Origin: Pseudomonadota bacterium
GTDB lineage: Bacteria; Myxococcota_A; Polyangia; Polyangiales; Polyangiaceae
Assembly (NCBI GenBank): GCA_023398955.1
Contig: JAEWRL010000144.1
Span: 193,339-257,338, forward strand
Reading direction: 5' to 3'
DNA: 64,000 nucleotides
Shown: piece after piece, positions 1-7,065 of the stretch
Numbering within the stretch: the first letter of the stretch is position 1
Layout of the letters: each line of letters starts with the position of its first letter
The notes under the pieces: model-generated
Seen by the model: only the letters and a program-made list of their open reading frames with translations
What the model was told of the DNA's origin: nothing
Databases searched by the model: none
Position numbers and translations under genes: made by a program

Positions 1-867
1 GGGATTCAGGAGTCCCGACTCGGGATCGGCGAACTCGCCCAAGACGTCCGTCTGATGCGCCGTCGCGTTCTGCTTCTCGAGCCGCGCGCACCGGTCCGGC
101 GTCCACCAAACGGGGTTGAGCATGGGGCCTGTCCCGCGGAGCACCACCATGTGCTCGGTTGGGCGGCGCCAGAACTCTTGGACGAGGTCGTAGACCGGCC
201 CATACGGCGCCCAAGGGCTGCCGATGTAGAGCGCCTGCGCGCCCGGCAAGAGCCGACCGAGCACCGCAGTCCTCGCGTGGCTGAGGTTTACGACCGCATC
301 GTCTGCACCGGTCATGCGGGGCGCCTCGTCGAAGATGACCCCAGCGCTCCACCGGGCCACGAGGCCACCGCCAGCGCGAGCTCCCGCGACGCTCGCCAGC
401 TCGATGGATCGCCCCGACGGATGGCGGATGGTGAGGGTGTCGGCGGTCTCCCCGAGCAGGAGCCCTCGAAGTGCAGGGCTCGCCTTGATGGTCGCGGTCG
501 CCAGCTGGATGGGCACCGAGCTCACGTCCAGCTTGAGGCTGACAATGGAAACCCGCGGAACCTCGCCAGGGCCAAGCCTCGAGACGTCAACGGTCTGGGT
601 CATGACGATGGCCCGAGCCACGGCCATAATGGTCTTGGCTGAGCGAATCGCAGCCAGGAAGACCACCTCGGAGGGCTGCTCCCCGCGCTCGGATGGCAGC
701 TCTGCCAGAGCCTCGGGGCCTCCGACGAACTCGACCACCTCGGGATTCTCGGCCAGCTCCCCGAGCGGGAGGCCATCGAGGATGCGACAGGCGGCGCGCT
801 GGGCTGGGGAAGCCGTCGCGATGCCGAAGCCGCCCGGGCTGGTAAGCAGGCCTTCGGTCGTGATCAT
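1..867 (-). CDS. Phage terminase large subunit, N-terminal part (runs off window)
   Basis: This reading frame is open to the left edge and gives 289 residues from an ATG at 867. It carries a Walker A-like loop (AAIRSAKT, about residues 73-80) and a Walker B element with catalytic acidic pair (AGVIFDEAP, about residues 175-183). Near the edge it has the segment LGEFADPESGLL, typical of the ATPase-to-nuclease transition of large terminases. The family packages DNA into the prohead by ATP hydrolysis. The start overlaps the stop of the upstream small gene by ATGA, so translation is probably coupled. The Walker A is a variant (RSAKT rather than GSGKT), which is common in terminases. The C-terminal nuclease lies outside the window. 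Confidence 0.75.
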   Translation of the reverse strand, partial: MITTEGLLTSPGGFGIATASPAQRAACRILDGLPLGELAENPEVVEFVGGPEALAELPSERGEQPSEVVFLAAIRSAKTIMAVARAIVMTQTVDVSRLGPGEVPRVSIVSLKLDVSSVPIQLATATIKASPALRGLLLGETADTLTIRHPSGRSIELASVAGARAGGGLVARWSAGVIFDEAPRMTGADDAVVNLSHARTAVLGRLLPGAQALYIGSPWAPYGPVYDLVQEFWRRPTEHMVVLRGTGPMLNPVWWTPDRCARLEKQNATAHQTDVLGEFADPESGLLNP

Positions 868-1139
868 GGCCACAGCTCCAGTTCGAGGCGGCGGCGAACC
901 TCGCGAATGGCGGTGAGCTGTGTCCGGTTGGCGGACTGACTCTCAACCAAGTCTTGCGTGTGGGTGAGGGCGTCCGCGGCGCATTCTCTCGCGCTTCTGA
1001 GTGTGTTGAAGCTCTGGCGCGTTTTCGCTCCCTGGAGGCACCCGACTGCCTCTGGCCACCCAATCCGCGTTCTGAGAGCGGACCGCCGTTTTCCGGTAGC
1101 TGTTTTGATGCTGGTTGGTGAGGCGACGGAATCAAGCAT
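864..1139 (-). CDS. Small phage protein between terminase-proximal genes (91 aa)
   Basis: The start ATG at 1139 lies inside the last codons of the upstream 192-residue gene, and the stop overlaps the terminase start by ATGA. It is thus held between two coupled genes. The product is basic, with a helical C-terminal half (TAIREVRRRLELELWP). No domain is recognised. Its place just before the large terminase would fit a small packaging accessory or a small terminase component, but nothing in the sequence proves that. Confidence 0.55.
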   Translation of the reverse strand: MLDSVASPTSIKTATGKRRSALRTRIGWPEAVGCLQGAKTRQSFNTLRSARECAADALTHTQDLVESQSANRTQLTAIREVRRRLELELWP

Positions 1140-1710
1140 CGTTGCCCCCTCCCTTCGGTTGCGGCTTGGGCTGCCCGAAGTACTCCTCGAGCAGCGCGTG
1201 GGGGTTCTCCTTGGGACGGGCGGCCGCCTCCTTGGCGCAGGTCTCGTAGGCCTTCTGGAGCTCGACGCTGGCCCTCGTGAGAGCCTGAGTGCTCTGGGCC
1301 ATGAGTTCGGGTTTCCCCGTCTCGGCGGCCTTGGCGGCCAGGTACTCGCCGAACGCGACGCCCCAGCCCCAGCCACGGAGGATGCTCCCGACTCCCGCCG
1401 ACACTCCACCGAACATCTGGTGTAGCTCCGCGACTCGTTGCCGCACCAGTTCTTGCCGACGGCGGTTGTAGGACTCGAAGTCAGGAGCGCACCGAACCTC
1501 GTCCCGCACGAAGTCTGGCTTCGCGTGACGGAGCCGAGCCATCTGGCGCGCCGTCTCACTGGACTTGATGCGCCCCTTGGCGTCCCTGCCGGCCTTGACG
1601 TTGGTGGTGCCGCCCTTCGGAGGGTCGGGGGTCTCATCGATGGGCGGGGTCTCCCAAACGACGGTGGCGCCGCCTTTGCGCGCCGTACCGTGGGCTTTCC
1701 TCCAGGTCAT
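1132..1710 (-). CDS. Phage protein upstream of terminase, possible small terminase subunit (192 aa)
   Basis: I chose the ATG at 1710, which has a GAGGGGG Shine-Dalgarno just upstream, over the longer frame to 1809. The product is charged and mostly helical. It has a Gly-rich hydrophobic patch (GVGSILRGWGWGVAFGEY, about residues 102-119) and a long C-terminal helix ending in a Pro/Gly tail (PKPQPKGGGNDA). Gene order (this, 91-aa gene, terminase) makes a small terminase or DNA-recognition subunit the natural guess. I do not recognise a family, so the function stays open. Confidence 0.6.
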   Translation of the reverse strand: MTWRKAHGTARKGGATVVWETPPIDETPDPPKGGTTNVKAGRDAKGRIKSSETARQMARLRHAKPDFVRDEVRCAPDFESYNRRRQELVRQRVAELHQMFGGVSAGVGSILRGWGWGVAFGEYLAAKAAETGKPELMAQSTQALTRASVELQKAYETCAKEAAARPKENPHALLEEYFGQPKPQPKGGGNDA

Positions 1711-1868
1711 CGAATCCCCCTCAACGCACGGCGCTGAAGGCGTGGCCTCGCCCAAGGGTGCTTGCGGGCTCGGCTGCCCTCGGAAGTGCTGGTCGAGCGG
1801 GACCCGCATTCGGTAGGCGCCCGCTCCGCTCGCTCGGCTGGGCTCGACCGTTTGGCGTGCTTAGTCAT
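1707..1868 (-). CDS. Possible very small basic phage protein (53 aa)
   Basis: The ATG at 1868 is preceded by a good Shine-Dalgarno (GGGAGG, 8 bases upstream), and the stop overlaps the next start by ATGA, the arrangement used across this phage segment. The product is highly basic and low in complexity (many Arg, Ser, Ala) with no recognisable domain. The RBS and coupling are the whole case for it; composition alone would suggest a chance frame. Confidence 0.35.
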   Translation of the reverse strand: MTKHAKRSSPAERAERAPTECGSRSTSTSEGSRARKHPWARPRLQRRALRGIR

Positions 1869-2178
1869 CGCCCAAACCTCCCTGGCAATGATTCCGCCCA
1901 CTTAGCCTCGAGGCCCAGCCGATCGGAACCGATTGCGATCGATTGCGGCGAGGAATCCAGCTGAAAACGTGCCGAGTCGGAGCGGATGGCAGCGGGTAAC
2001 CCACCCGTTGCCTGCCTCGGGCCGCGATTCCGGGCTTGGCGATTCGCGAATTTGCGCGAGCAACCACAATGCCCATTCCTGCCCCGTAACGGCCACTCTG
2101 GCGCGGTTTTGGTTCTTGGGGACCCGAGTAGCCCCGAGGGTCCAAAACGACCGCAGGGGCCGAGTATGGCGCCGTCAT
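1861..2178 (-). CDS. Uncertain small ORF behind the replication initiator (105 aa)
   Basis: The ATG at 2178 overlaps the initiator gene stop as ATGA and the frame ends inside the next small ORF. The protein is Pro/Arg-rich and not convincing by composition. A competing minus-strand frame in the same DNA starts at a GTG at 2096 and ends at 1902. It begins MAVTGQEWALWLLAQIRE and looks more protein-like. Only one of the two can be real. I see no promoter, repeat or RNA here that would explain the stretch otherwise. Confidence 0.25.
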   Translation of the reverse strand: MTAPYSAPAVVLDPRGYSGPQEPKPRQSGRYGAGMGIVVARANSRIAKPGIAARGRQRVGYPLPSAPTRHVFSWIPRRNRSQSVPIGWASRLSGRNHCQGGLGDD

Positions 2179-3077
2179 GGGGTACCTCCGGTCGCCGCGT
2201 CATCCTCCCACGGTGGACGCCCGACCTCGTAGTCGCCCCCCTGCACGGGAGCGAGCTTCTTGGCTTGGCCTCTGCCGAAGTCCGTCGCGGAATTCCGGAG
2301 CCACGTCCGGAATGCGGCATCCCAATCGACCATCAGGGACCCCTTGGCGCGGTGATGGTCGCGGAACTGGGCTGCCTGATGTGCGAGGTCGAGGTGCTGC
2401 TCGCCGGCGTAGACCACGTGCTGAGGGGTCGGAGCCCAGCTCGGGGGGAGCTGGGACCTACGGGTGCACTTGGCGGGCGGCGTGTCTCGGTGTGGTGGTG
2501 ACATGGCGGTCTTCGGCGGTCGCGCCTCGCGCGACAAAGACTGTGAGGATCTCTGTGAGGATCCCTGTGAGGATCTTCCCCGGACGCCCACGTCCGGTTG
2601 GTCCGACCGTGGATGTCCGGTTAGTCGTGTGCTGATGTCCGGTAGGTCGCGGGGACTACCCGGACGCCCACGTCCGTTAGGTCCGTCATCTTTCAGGACG
2701 TCAGCGTCCGGTAGGTCGCGGGGACTATCCGGACGCTCATGTCCAGTAGGTCGCTGGCCCAACAACTCGACCCGGTACTCGTCCGACGTGCGGCCTCGAC
2801 CCTCCTTACGAGAGCGGGCACGGCGGGCGATCCGGACTGGAGAGGTCCCCGCGTCCGCGAGGTGGTCCAGCGTGGCGAGAGCTCTCCGTAGCTGGCGGTC
2901 CGAGCATCCGATGGCAGCCGCCATCTTCGACTGCCGCGTAAACCCAATCCCCGTCTTGTGGTCGGCGAGCAGAGCGTAGACCATCACCATGTGACGCAGC
3001 TCGCGCGGCAAAGCGCTCTCGCATACGGCGCGCTGCACATCGAGCGTGTGGTGCGTGCTCTGGCCGCGACGACTCAT
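2175..3077 (-). CDS. Phage replication initiator / DnaD-like replisome organiser with internal iterons (300 aa)
   Basis: The N-terminal ~100 residues form a winged-helix-like unit (RELRHMVMVYALLADHKTG, then RQSKMAAAIGCSDRQLRRAL). This is followed by a low-complexity linker with the repeated peptide SPRDLPD and a conserved C-terminal box (VDWDAAFRTWLRN, about residues 250-262) found in phage replication proteins. Such proteins bind the phage origin and recruit the helicase loader. The start overlaps the stop of the DnaC-like gene by ATGA, so the pair is co-expressed as in lambda O/P-type modules. The linker-coding DNA holds six iteron-like repeats, so the gene probably contains its own origin. 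Confidence 0.75.
   Translation of the reverse strand: MSRRGQSTHHTLDVQRAVCESALPRELRHMVMVYALLADHKTGIGFTRQSKMAAAIGCSDRQLRRALATLDHLADAGTSPVRIARRARSRKEGRGRTSDEYRVELLGQRPTGHERPDSPRDLPDADVLKDDGPNGRGRPGSPRDLPDISTRLTGHPRSDQPDVGVRGRSSQGSSQRSSQSLSREARPPKTAMSPPHRDTPPAKCTRRSQLPPSWAPTPQHVVYAGEQHLDLAHQAAQFRDHHRAKGSLMVDWDAAFRTWLRNSATDFGRGQAKKLAPVQGGDYEVGRPPWEDDAATGGTP
2541..2576. repeat. 12-bp tandem repeat, three copies, beside the iterons
   Basis: CTGTGAGGATCT is repeated head to tail three times (2541-2552, 2553-2564, 2565-2576), the middle copy ending in C. In the minus-strand protein it encodes an SSQ-rich linker. It sits 15 bases from the first iteron and is more AT-rich than its surroundings, so it may be part of the origin (unwinding region) or simply slippage in a linker. 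Confidence 0.6.
2592..2752. repeat. Six iterons inside the initiator gene, candidate phage origin
   Basis: The 12-mer GTCCGGTWGGTC (plus strand) recurs at 2592-2603, 2615-2626, 2637-2648, 2672-2683, 2706-2717 and 2741-2752. The later copies carry one or two changes, and start-to-start distances are 23, 22, 35, 34 and 35 bases, near whole helical turns. Copies 3 and 5 share a longer flank (GTCGCGGGGACTA) followed by a partial inverted copy (CCGGAC). Iterons inside the initiator gene are the classic lambdoid origin layout. Confidence 0.6.
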
Positions 3078-3886
3078 GCGAGCCGAACCTCCACGTACGC
3101 CCCGCGCCCGCGCTCGACGAGCCTCCGCATGCAGGCCGCGCCATAGCGCTGCTCGAGCTCGTCCCGACTCCGCCCCGAGGTCAGGACGGTCGGCGCCGCG
3201 CGACGATATCGGCTGTCCACGAGCTCGAGGAGCCAGGGATCGCGCTCGTCATGCCGCTCGTATCCGAGCTCGTCGAGCACTAGGATCGTGGCGGACCGCG
3301 CCGCCTCGATCTCCGGAGCCTCCCCGCGACCAAGAGGGTGTCCACGTCGCGCCGTCGCGAGCTCGAGCGCAGAAATCCAGCAAATGCCCCGCACGAGCTG
3401 GACCTGCGGGTCTGCGACACTCTGCGCCTGTCGCGCCTCCCCGGCGAGGCGATGCGCGAGCGCGATCGTCGTCGCCGTCTTGCCGGTGCCGGTCGCGCCG
3501 AACAGGACCAGGGATCCGTGCGCCGGCTGCCATTTTTCCGCGACGCGGCGGAGTGGCGCCGCCACAACGCGGCGGAAGTCGGCGCCGTCCACGCGCGCCC
3601 ACTCCCACGGCGGCACCGACCGCAGGCCGTAGGCGACGACGGAGTCGATCCGGGCCCGCACCGGATCGACCGGCGCCGCGCGGTACGCACGCCACTCGCC
3701 GTGCGTCATCGTCCGCCCGTCTGCCACGTAGTGCTGTGCTCTGCTCCCGTCCGGCAAAAGCGCAGTCAGAACCGCAGGGCGCCCGAGCACTCGGTCCCCC
3801 GGGGCGAACCCGCACCAACGCACAGCCCCTGCCGGCAATGGCCATTCCCGCCACGTGTCCGCGTCTGGGCCCTCGACCACAGTCAT
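3074..3886 (-). CDS. DnaC-like helicase loader ATPase (270 aa)
   Basis: A Walker A loop (GATGTGKT, about residues 130-137), a Walker B strand with acidic pair (ATILVLDELG, about residues 200-209) and a following Arg-rich sensor region (SRYRRAAPTVLTSGRSRDEL) mark an AAA+ protein of the DnaC/IstB type. The ~120 residues before the ATPase are unlike chromosomal DnaC and may bind the partner. It is expected to load the replicative helicase at the phage origin with the initiator encoded immediately downstream (ATGA overlap). The ATG at 3886 has a GGAGG Shine-Dalgarno 8 bases upstream. Confidence 0.8.
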   Translation of the reverse strand: MTVVEGPDADTWREWPLPAGAVRWCGFAPGDRVLGRPAVLTALLPDGSRAQHYVADGRTMTHGEWRAYRAAPVDPVRARIDSVVAYGLRSVPPWEWARVDGADFRRVVAAPLRRVAEKWQPAHGSLVLFGATGTGKTATTIALAHRLAGEARQAQSVADPQVQLVRGICWISALELATARRGHPLGRGEAPEIEAARSATILVLDELGYERHDERDPWLLELVDSRYRRAAPTVLTSGRSRDELEQRYGAACMRRLVERGRGAYVEVRLA

Positions 3887-3928
3887 CGCCGAGACCTCCG
3901 GGGCGCCAGCTGCCCCGCGTCTATGCGC

Positions 3929-3957
3929 TTGACGACATATTCACTAGAGCGCATACT
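3929..3957 (+). promoter_or_regulatory. Sigma-70-type promoter of the toxin-antitoxin pair
   Basis: TTGACG at 3929-3934 and CATACT at 3952-3957 are separated by 17 bases, a strong match to the -35/-10 consensus. The expected transcription start is 6-7 bases downstream, at about 3963-3964, which coincides with the toxin ATG at 3964. The mRNA would therefore be leaderless or nearly so. No clear operator palindrome was found. Confidence 0.6.
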
Positions 3958-3963
3958 ACCCGC

Positions 3964-4311
3964 ATGGTCGAGGTCATCGCCACGGACGAATTCGCGGACT
4001 GGTACGGGGACCTCGATGACGCGGGCGCCGAAGATGTCGGAGTCGTTGTGGGGCTGCTGGAGCAGCTCGGTCCGGCGCTGGGTTACCCGAGGTCTAGCGC
4101 TATCAATGGTGCGCCTTTTGCGCTTCGGGAGCTCCGCATCCAGAGCCAGGGGCGCCCCCTCCGTGTCTTCTACGCCTTCGATCCGAATCGCCAGGCAGTC
4201 CTGCTCATCGGTGGGGACAAGACAGGCGACAACCGATTCTACCAGACCATGGTCCCGCTCGCCGAGCGGCTTTGGAAGGAATACCTCGATGAAACTGAAC
4301 AAGTGGAATGA
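3964..4311 (+). CDS. HigB-type RelE/ParE toxin (Gp49-like family, 115 aa)
   Basis: The protein matches the phage-derived Gp49/HigB fold in length and motifs. It has a helical start (FADWYGDLDDAG), a core strand with the conserved ELR (ALRELRIQSQGRPLRVFYAF, about residues 56-75), then VLLIGGDKTGDNRFY, and a C-terminal helix. Family members are ribosome-dependent mRNA interferases. It is the only plus-strand transcription unit inside a minus-strand phage module and is followed by its XRE antitoxin with a 23-base overlap. There is no Shine-Dalgarno; the ATG is at the predicted transcription start. The usual GFxKK motif is replaced by GGDKT. Confidence 0.8.
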   Translation: MVEVIATDEFADWYGDLDDAGAEDVGVVVGLLEQLGPALGYPRSSAINGAPFALRELRIQSQGRPLRVFYAFDPNRQAVLLIGGDKTGDNRFYQTMVPLAERLWKEYLDETEQVE

Positions 4312-4591
4312 CCTCAAGGGAGCGCGCCTCAGCCCCGAGCAGGCCAAGCGGGTGCGCCGTCGGGTCGACGCGGAACTGCTCGAGATGAACCTGGGTGAGC
4401 TTCGCCGTGAACTCGGTTTGACGCAGGCCGCAGTAGCGGCTGCTGCGGAGATGACGCAGGGCGAACTCTCGCGGCTGGAGCGGCGCGACGACCATCTCGT
4501 CTCAACCCTCCGCAAGTGCGTTCGGGCTCTCGGTGGCGAGTTGGAAGTCACCGCCGTTGTAGGTGACAAGCGAGTACGCCTGAACGTCTGA
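4289..4591 (+). CDS. HigA-type XRE antitoxin (100 aa)
   Basis: A helix-turn-helix of the XRE/Cro type is clear (ELRRELGLTQAAVAAAAEMT then QGELSRLERR, about residues 37-66), followed by a C-terminal strand region (GGELEVTAVVGDKRVRL). HigA proteins bind and neutralise HigB and autorepress the operon. Toxin-first order with the antitoxin start inside the toxin gene is normal for this class. The gene converges with the 4593-4979 gene, leaving one base between them, so transcription of the two units should interfere. Confidence 0.8.
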   Translation: MKLNKWNDLKGARLSPEQAKRVRRRVDAELLEMNLGELRRELGLTQAAVAAAAEMTQGELSRLERRDDHLVSTLRKCVRALGGELEVTAVVGDKRVRLNV

Positions 4592-4592
4592 A

Positions 4593-4979
4593 TCACCGTC
4601 GTCCCCCCAGCTCGCGCGCGACCTGCTCGTCCCATGAGTCGAGGTCGTCCGCCTTTGTGGTTTTGCGGGGGGGCCTGGGATCGATCGTGCGACCCGCTAG
4701 CCATCGATCGACGTCGCTACGCCGCACTAGCGCACGCTGGCGACTGCCTCGCACCGCGGAGAGCTCGCCCGATCGGATGGCTGCCTCGATCGCGGATGCC
4801 GCGCCGGGGTACGCCTCGCGTCGACCGCAGCGGTCGAGTAGGGGATCGTCGGGTGCCTGCTCCGGTTCGACCGCCGCTAGATCGGCTGCCACGGCGGCCA
4901 GCTCCGCGGATAGGTGTGCGACTCGCGCACGCAGAACCGCTATCGTCTTGCGTTTTGGGGGAGGGATGTTATGGGGCAT
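4593..4979 (-). CDS. Small phage DNA-binding protein, excisionase/MerR-like HTH (128 aa)
   Basis: An N-terminal helical segment rich in Ala and Leu (ARVAHLSAELAAVAADLAAV, about residues 18-37) looks coiled-coil. It is followed by an excisionase-type winged helix (AIEAAIRSGELSAVRG, then LVRRSDVDRWLAGR, about residues 64-95). Such proteins direct excision or act as small regulators. The start at 4979 overlaps the end of the upstream HTH gene by 11 bases. No integrase is visible in the window, so a recombination role is inferred only from the fold. Confidence 0.6.
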   Translation of the reverse strand: MPHNIPPPKRKTIAVLRARVAHLSAELAAVAADLAAVEPEQAPDDPLLDRCGRREAYPGAASAIEAAIRSGELSAVRGSRQRALVRRSDVDRWLAGRTIDPRPPRKTTKADDLDSWDEQVARELGGRR

Positions 4980-5199
4980 ATGTCTTGACGCTCGGTGATG
5001 GCTGCGCCCGGTACCCGCCGGGCGTTGCCGTTTTGTGGGGGTCAGCGAGGGCGGCCGCGACTACGGCGCCGCAGCGGCGCGCGGAGACCGGCTGGATCCG
5101 CTGGCCGCGCAGGTAGCGGAGCGCCGTCGTGCGCGACACCTGCGCCAGCCGGGCGAGTCGGTCGACGGGGATCGGACGTGGGGGGTGGGTCTGCACCAC
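4969..5199 (-). CDS. Small phage HTH regulator (76 aa)
   Basis: A helix-turn-helix fills the first half (VDRLARLAQVSRTTALRYLR, about residues 12-31), resembling the LacI/AraC-type tri-helix. The tail is basic and Pro-rich. Start is a GTG at 5199; no better start exists in frame. It precedes the excisionase-like gene and is probably a Cro/repressor-like regulator of the minus-strand early operon. Confidence 0.55.
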   Translation of the reverse strand: MVQTHPPRPIPVDRLARLAQVSRTTALRYLRGQRIQPVSARRCGAVVAAALADPHKTATPGGYRAQPSPSVKTYAP

Positions 5200-5256
5200 G
5201 CCAGTAGGGTGGGCGTGCGGGGTGCGTGCGCGCCACCGGGCACTATGTGCGCGGGG

Positions 5257-5868
5257 TTACTTTTTTGTTGTGCGACGTTTACCGCGCCGCCAGATTCCAG
5301 AGAGGGGATGCTCGTTGGCGAAACGGTTCGGCTCTTCGACTTCCAGCCCCCAATGCGCGAGTAGCGCGTTGATGGGGCGCCACTTCGACCTGTGCCAGTT
5401 GTCGATGACGGCTTGCGCCGAGCGCAGCTGGTCCGGCGCGAACGGCTTCAGCTCCATGGAGAGGTTGAGCCAGGTCGCGCCTCGTCTTCGCTGAGAGGCG
5501 GCCATATCGACAATCGAGCAGAGGAGCGTGGGCGTTGGCGACGCTTCATCGTCCATCCAGCGGTGGAGCTCTTTGAGTGCCTCAAGCCGCGGATGCGCTT
5601 GCTCACCCTTGGTGGCTGGCGGGATGCGGTCGAGCTTGCCCTTGGCGTCTTTGAGACGTTCCAGCAGGTCTGGCGGTGCGTCGGGTTCCGCCGCGCTCAT
5701 CGCGAGATGGATGGCTTCCCAAGCAATGCTCAGCGCCACCCGCTCCACTTCATCGTCCGAGTCCGCTCGATCGCAGGCCGCGACCGCAGCCACGACGGCC
5801 TGCAGCGCCCGCACGAGTCGATCCTCCCGCCCTTGCGCGCTTCCGCCGTCTGTTCTACGCTTCGTCAT
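5257..5868 (-). CDS. Hypothetical phage early protein (203 aa)
   Basis: I use the ATG at 5868, because upstream residues of the longer frame are Arg-rich shadow. The protein starts with a helical acidic domain (LVRALQAVVAAVAACDRADS) and continues with predicted helices that include LKELHRWMDDE. It ends in a compact conserved-looking region (ALLAHWGLEVEEPNRFANEH) and a basic tail (RRGKRRTTKK). No family is recognised. It lies in the run of unknown early genes, so expression with DNA replication genes is likely. Confidence 0.6.
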   Translation of the reverse strand: MTKRRTDGGSAQGREDRLVRALQAVVAAVAACDRADSDDEVERVALSIAWEAIHLAMSAAEPDAPPDLLERLKDAKGKLDRIPPATKGEQAHPRLEALKELHRWMDDEASPTPTLLCSIVDMAASQRRRGATWLNLSMELKPFAPDQLRSAQAVIDNWHRSKWRPINALLAHWGLEVEEPNRFANEHPLSGIWRRGKRRTTKK

Positions 5869-5942
5869 CGGTGATGCCTTGCCGGGCTCGCTGGTCGCCC
5901 CTCTGGGTTGCTCCCGGGGGGCGATGCCTTTTTGTAGCAGGT

Positions 5943-6308
5943 TCAGCCTGCGTCCGCGATTGGCTGTGCGAGCTGCCGGGCGGCCTCGGTGGCGTGCCAC
6001 CGCCCAGCGTTTCGGTCGAAGACGAGCAGCCCACGCCCTTCCGCGGCGGCGAGTATCATGGTGGCCTTGGGCGCACCCCAACCTAGGCGCTGTCGGATGC
6101 TGGCGAAGAACTCCGTCGGTTCGAGCCTCTCTCCTGGCAAGAGCGCCCGCGCTAGTTCTCGCGCCGGCTCCGTCCAGCGTGGGTCCTCGTCGCTCCACGA
6201 CGACCAGCGCCCTGGCCCCTTGATACGTGGGGGACGACGATCGGGCTTGTGGCGACGGCCGACGCTCGACATGTTGGGATAGTAGCTCCGGTGCTGGTGA
6301 ATCGTCAC
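5943..6308 (-). CDS. Hypothetical phage early protein (121 aa)
   Basis: The start overlaps the stop of the upstream gene. The N-terminal 45 residues are basic and disordered. The C-terminal half looks folded (EPTEFFASIRQRLGWG, then LVFDRNAGRWHATEAARQL) and could be a small winged-helix. No family recognised. Confidence 0.5.
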   Translation of the reverse strand: MTIHQHRSYYPNMSSVGRRHKPDRRPPRIKGPGRWSSWSDEDPRWTEPARELARALLPGERLEPTEFFASIRQRLGWGAPKATMILAAAEGRGLLVFDRNAGRWHATEAARQLAQPIADAG

Positions 6309-6763
6309 GCACTGTCTTCCTCCGCGAGTAGTTGGTCGATGCGCGTCTTGAGTCGGTCCATGATTCCGCGCTTCTCAGCTGCGCGCACGGTGCCGTCGCA
6401 GAACCTGTCCTTGCGATGAATCGCGCTCCAGAGTGCGCGGCACTCATACAGCGAGGCTACTTCGATGGCGCCTGGTGCCGCGAGGCGTTCGTAGTTTCGA
6501 GGTAGCCAGGTTGACCACTGGAGTGCGCGCAGTTCCGGAACCGTCAGGTAGTAGGGGGTCCAGCGTTCGTTTTCGAAGAAGTCGGTCGCCGCCTTCAGCA
6601 GCTCGGCGGGGTCCGAGGATTCGCAAACAAAACTCCCCCGGAACCACCAGTACGCACCCGTCCAGCATTCTCCGACCCAGCGGTCACGCTCGCCTTCGAA
6701 CGGCACGAACTGCCAGCGGGTGCCATCGGGTGCCGTCGCCTCAACGGGGGTGCAGTTGGTCAT
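6305..6763 (-). CDS. Hypothetical phage early protein, Trp/Tyr-rich (152 aa)
   Basis: The product has a Trp/Tyr-rich first half (RWVGECWTGAYWWFRGSFVC, about residues 28-47) suggestive of a beta-rich fold, and a helical C-terminus (MDRLKTRIDQLLAEEDS). Both ends overlap neighbouring genes by 4 bases, which supports it as a real cistron. No known family. Confidence 0.6.
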   Translation of the reverse strand: MTNCTPVEATAPDGTRWQFVPFEGERDRWVGECWTGAYWWFRGSFVCESSDPAELLKAATDFFENERWTPYYLTVPELRALQWSTWLPRNYERLAAPGAIEVASLYECRALWSAIHRKDRFCDGTVRAAEKRGIMDRLKTRIDQLLAEEDSA

Positions 6764-7065
6764 GGTTCATCCTCGCAGTTCATCCGCTGCGGGTCACCAT
6801 CGTCCATCAGCCCCTGCGCTTCTAGCCAGCCGAAGAGCTCGACCACCAACCGGTCCTCGGCCGCTTCCTCGGCCATCCTGATGACGGCTCCGCAGACGTC
6901 CGTGACGCTCTCGGCGTCCACGATTCGGTATTCCCGGACGTCTTCCTCGTTGTTACCGAAGAGCCATGCTCCGAGTGAGCGCAGCAACGTCAGCCGCTCC
7001 GCATCGGTGCCGCCGTCCAAGTCGAGCACGATGCCTCGCTCAATCTCCAGGGTGAAGCGAATCAC
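6760..7065 (-). CDS. Hypothetical acidic phage early protein (101 aa)
   Basis: The GTG start at 7065 overlaps the upstream gene's stop as GTGA. The protein is very acidic (EIERGIVLDLDGGTDAERL at the start, WLEAQGLMDDGDPQRM near the end) and helical in the middle. Small acidic phage early proteins often mimic DNA or bind host enzymes, but no family is evident here. An upstream frame now reads into it because of the insertion described at 7226-7336. Confidence 0.6.
   Translation of the reverse strand: MIRFTLEIERGIVLDLDGGTDAERLTLLRSLGAWLFGNNEEDVREYRIVDAESVTDVCGAVIRMAEEAAEDRLVVELFGWLEAQGLMDDGDPQRMNCEDEP

Noticed and set aside
2541..2752. CRISPR-like array
   Set aside because: Units are 12 bases with short, coding spacers and no cas genes. 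Iterons fit better.
3338..4591. 417-aa plus-strand ORF ending with the antitoxin
   Set aside because: The first three-quarters are antisense to the DnaC-like gene and Arg-rich. Only the last 100 residues are the antitoxin.
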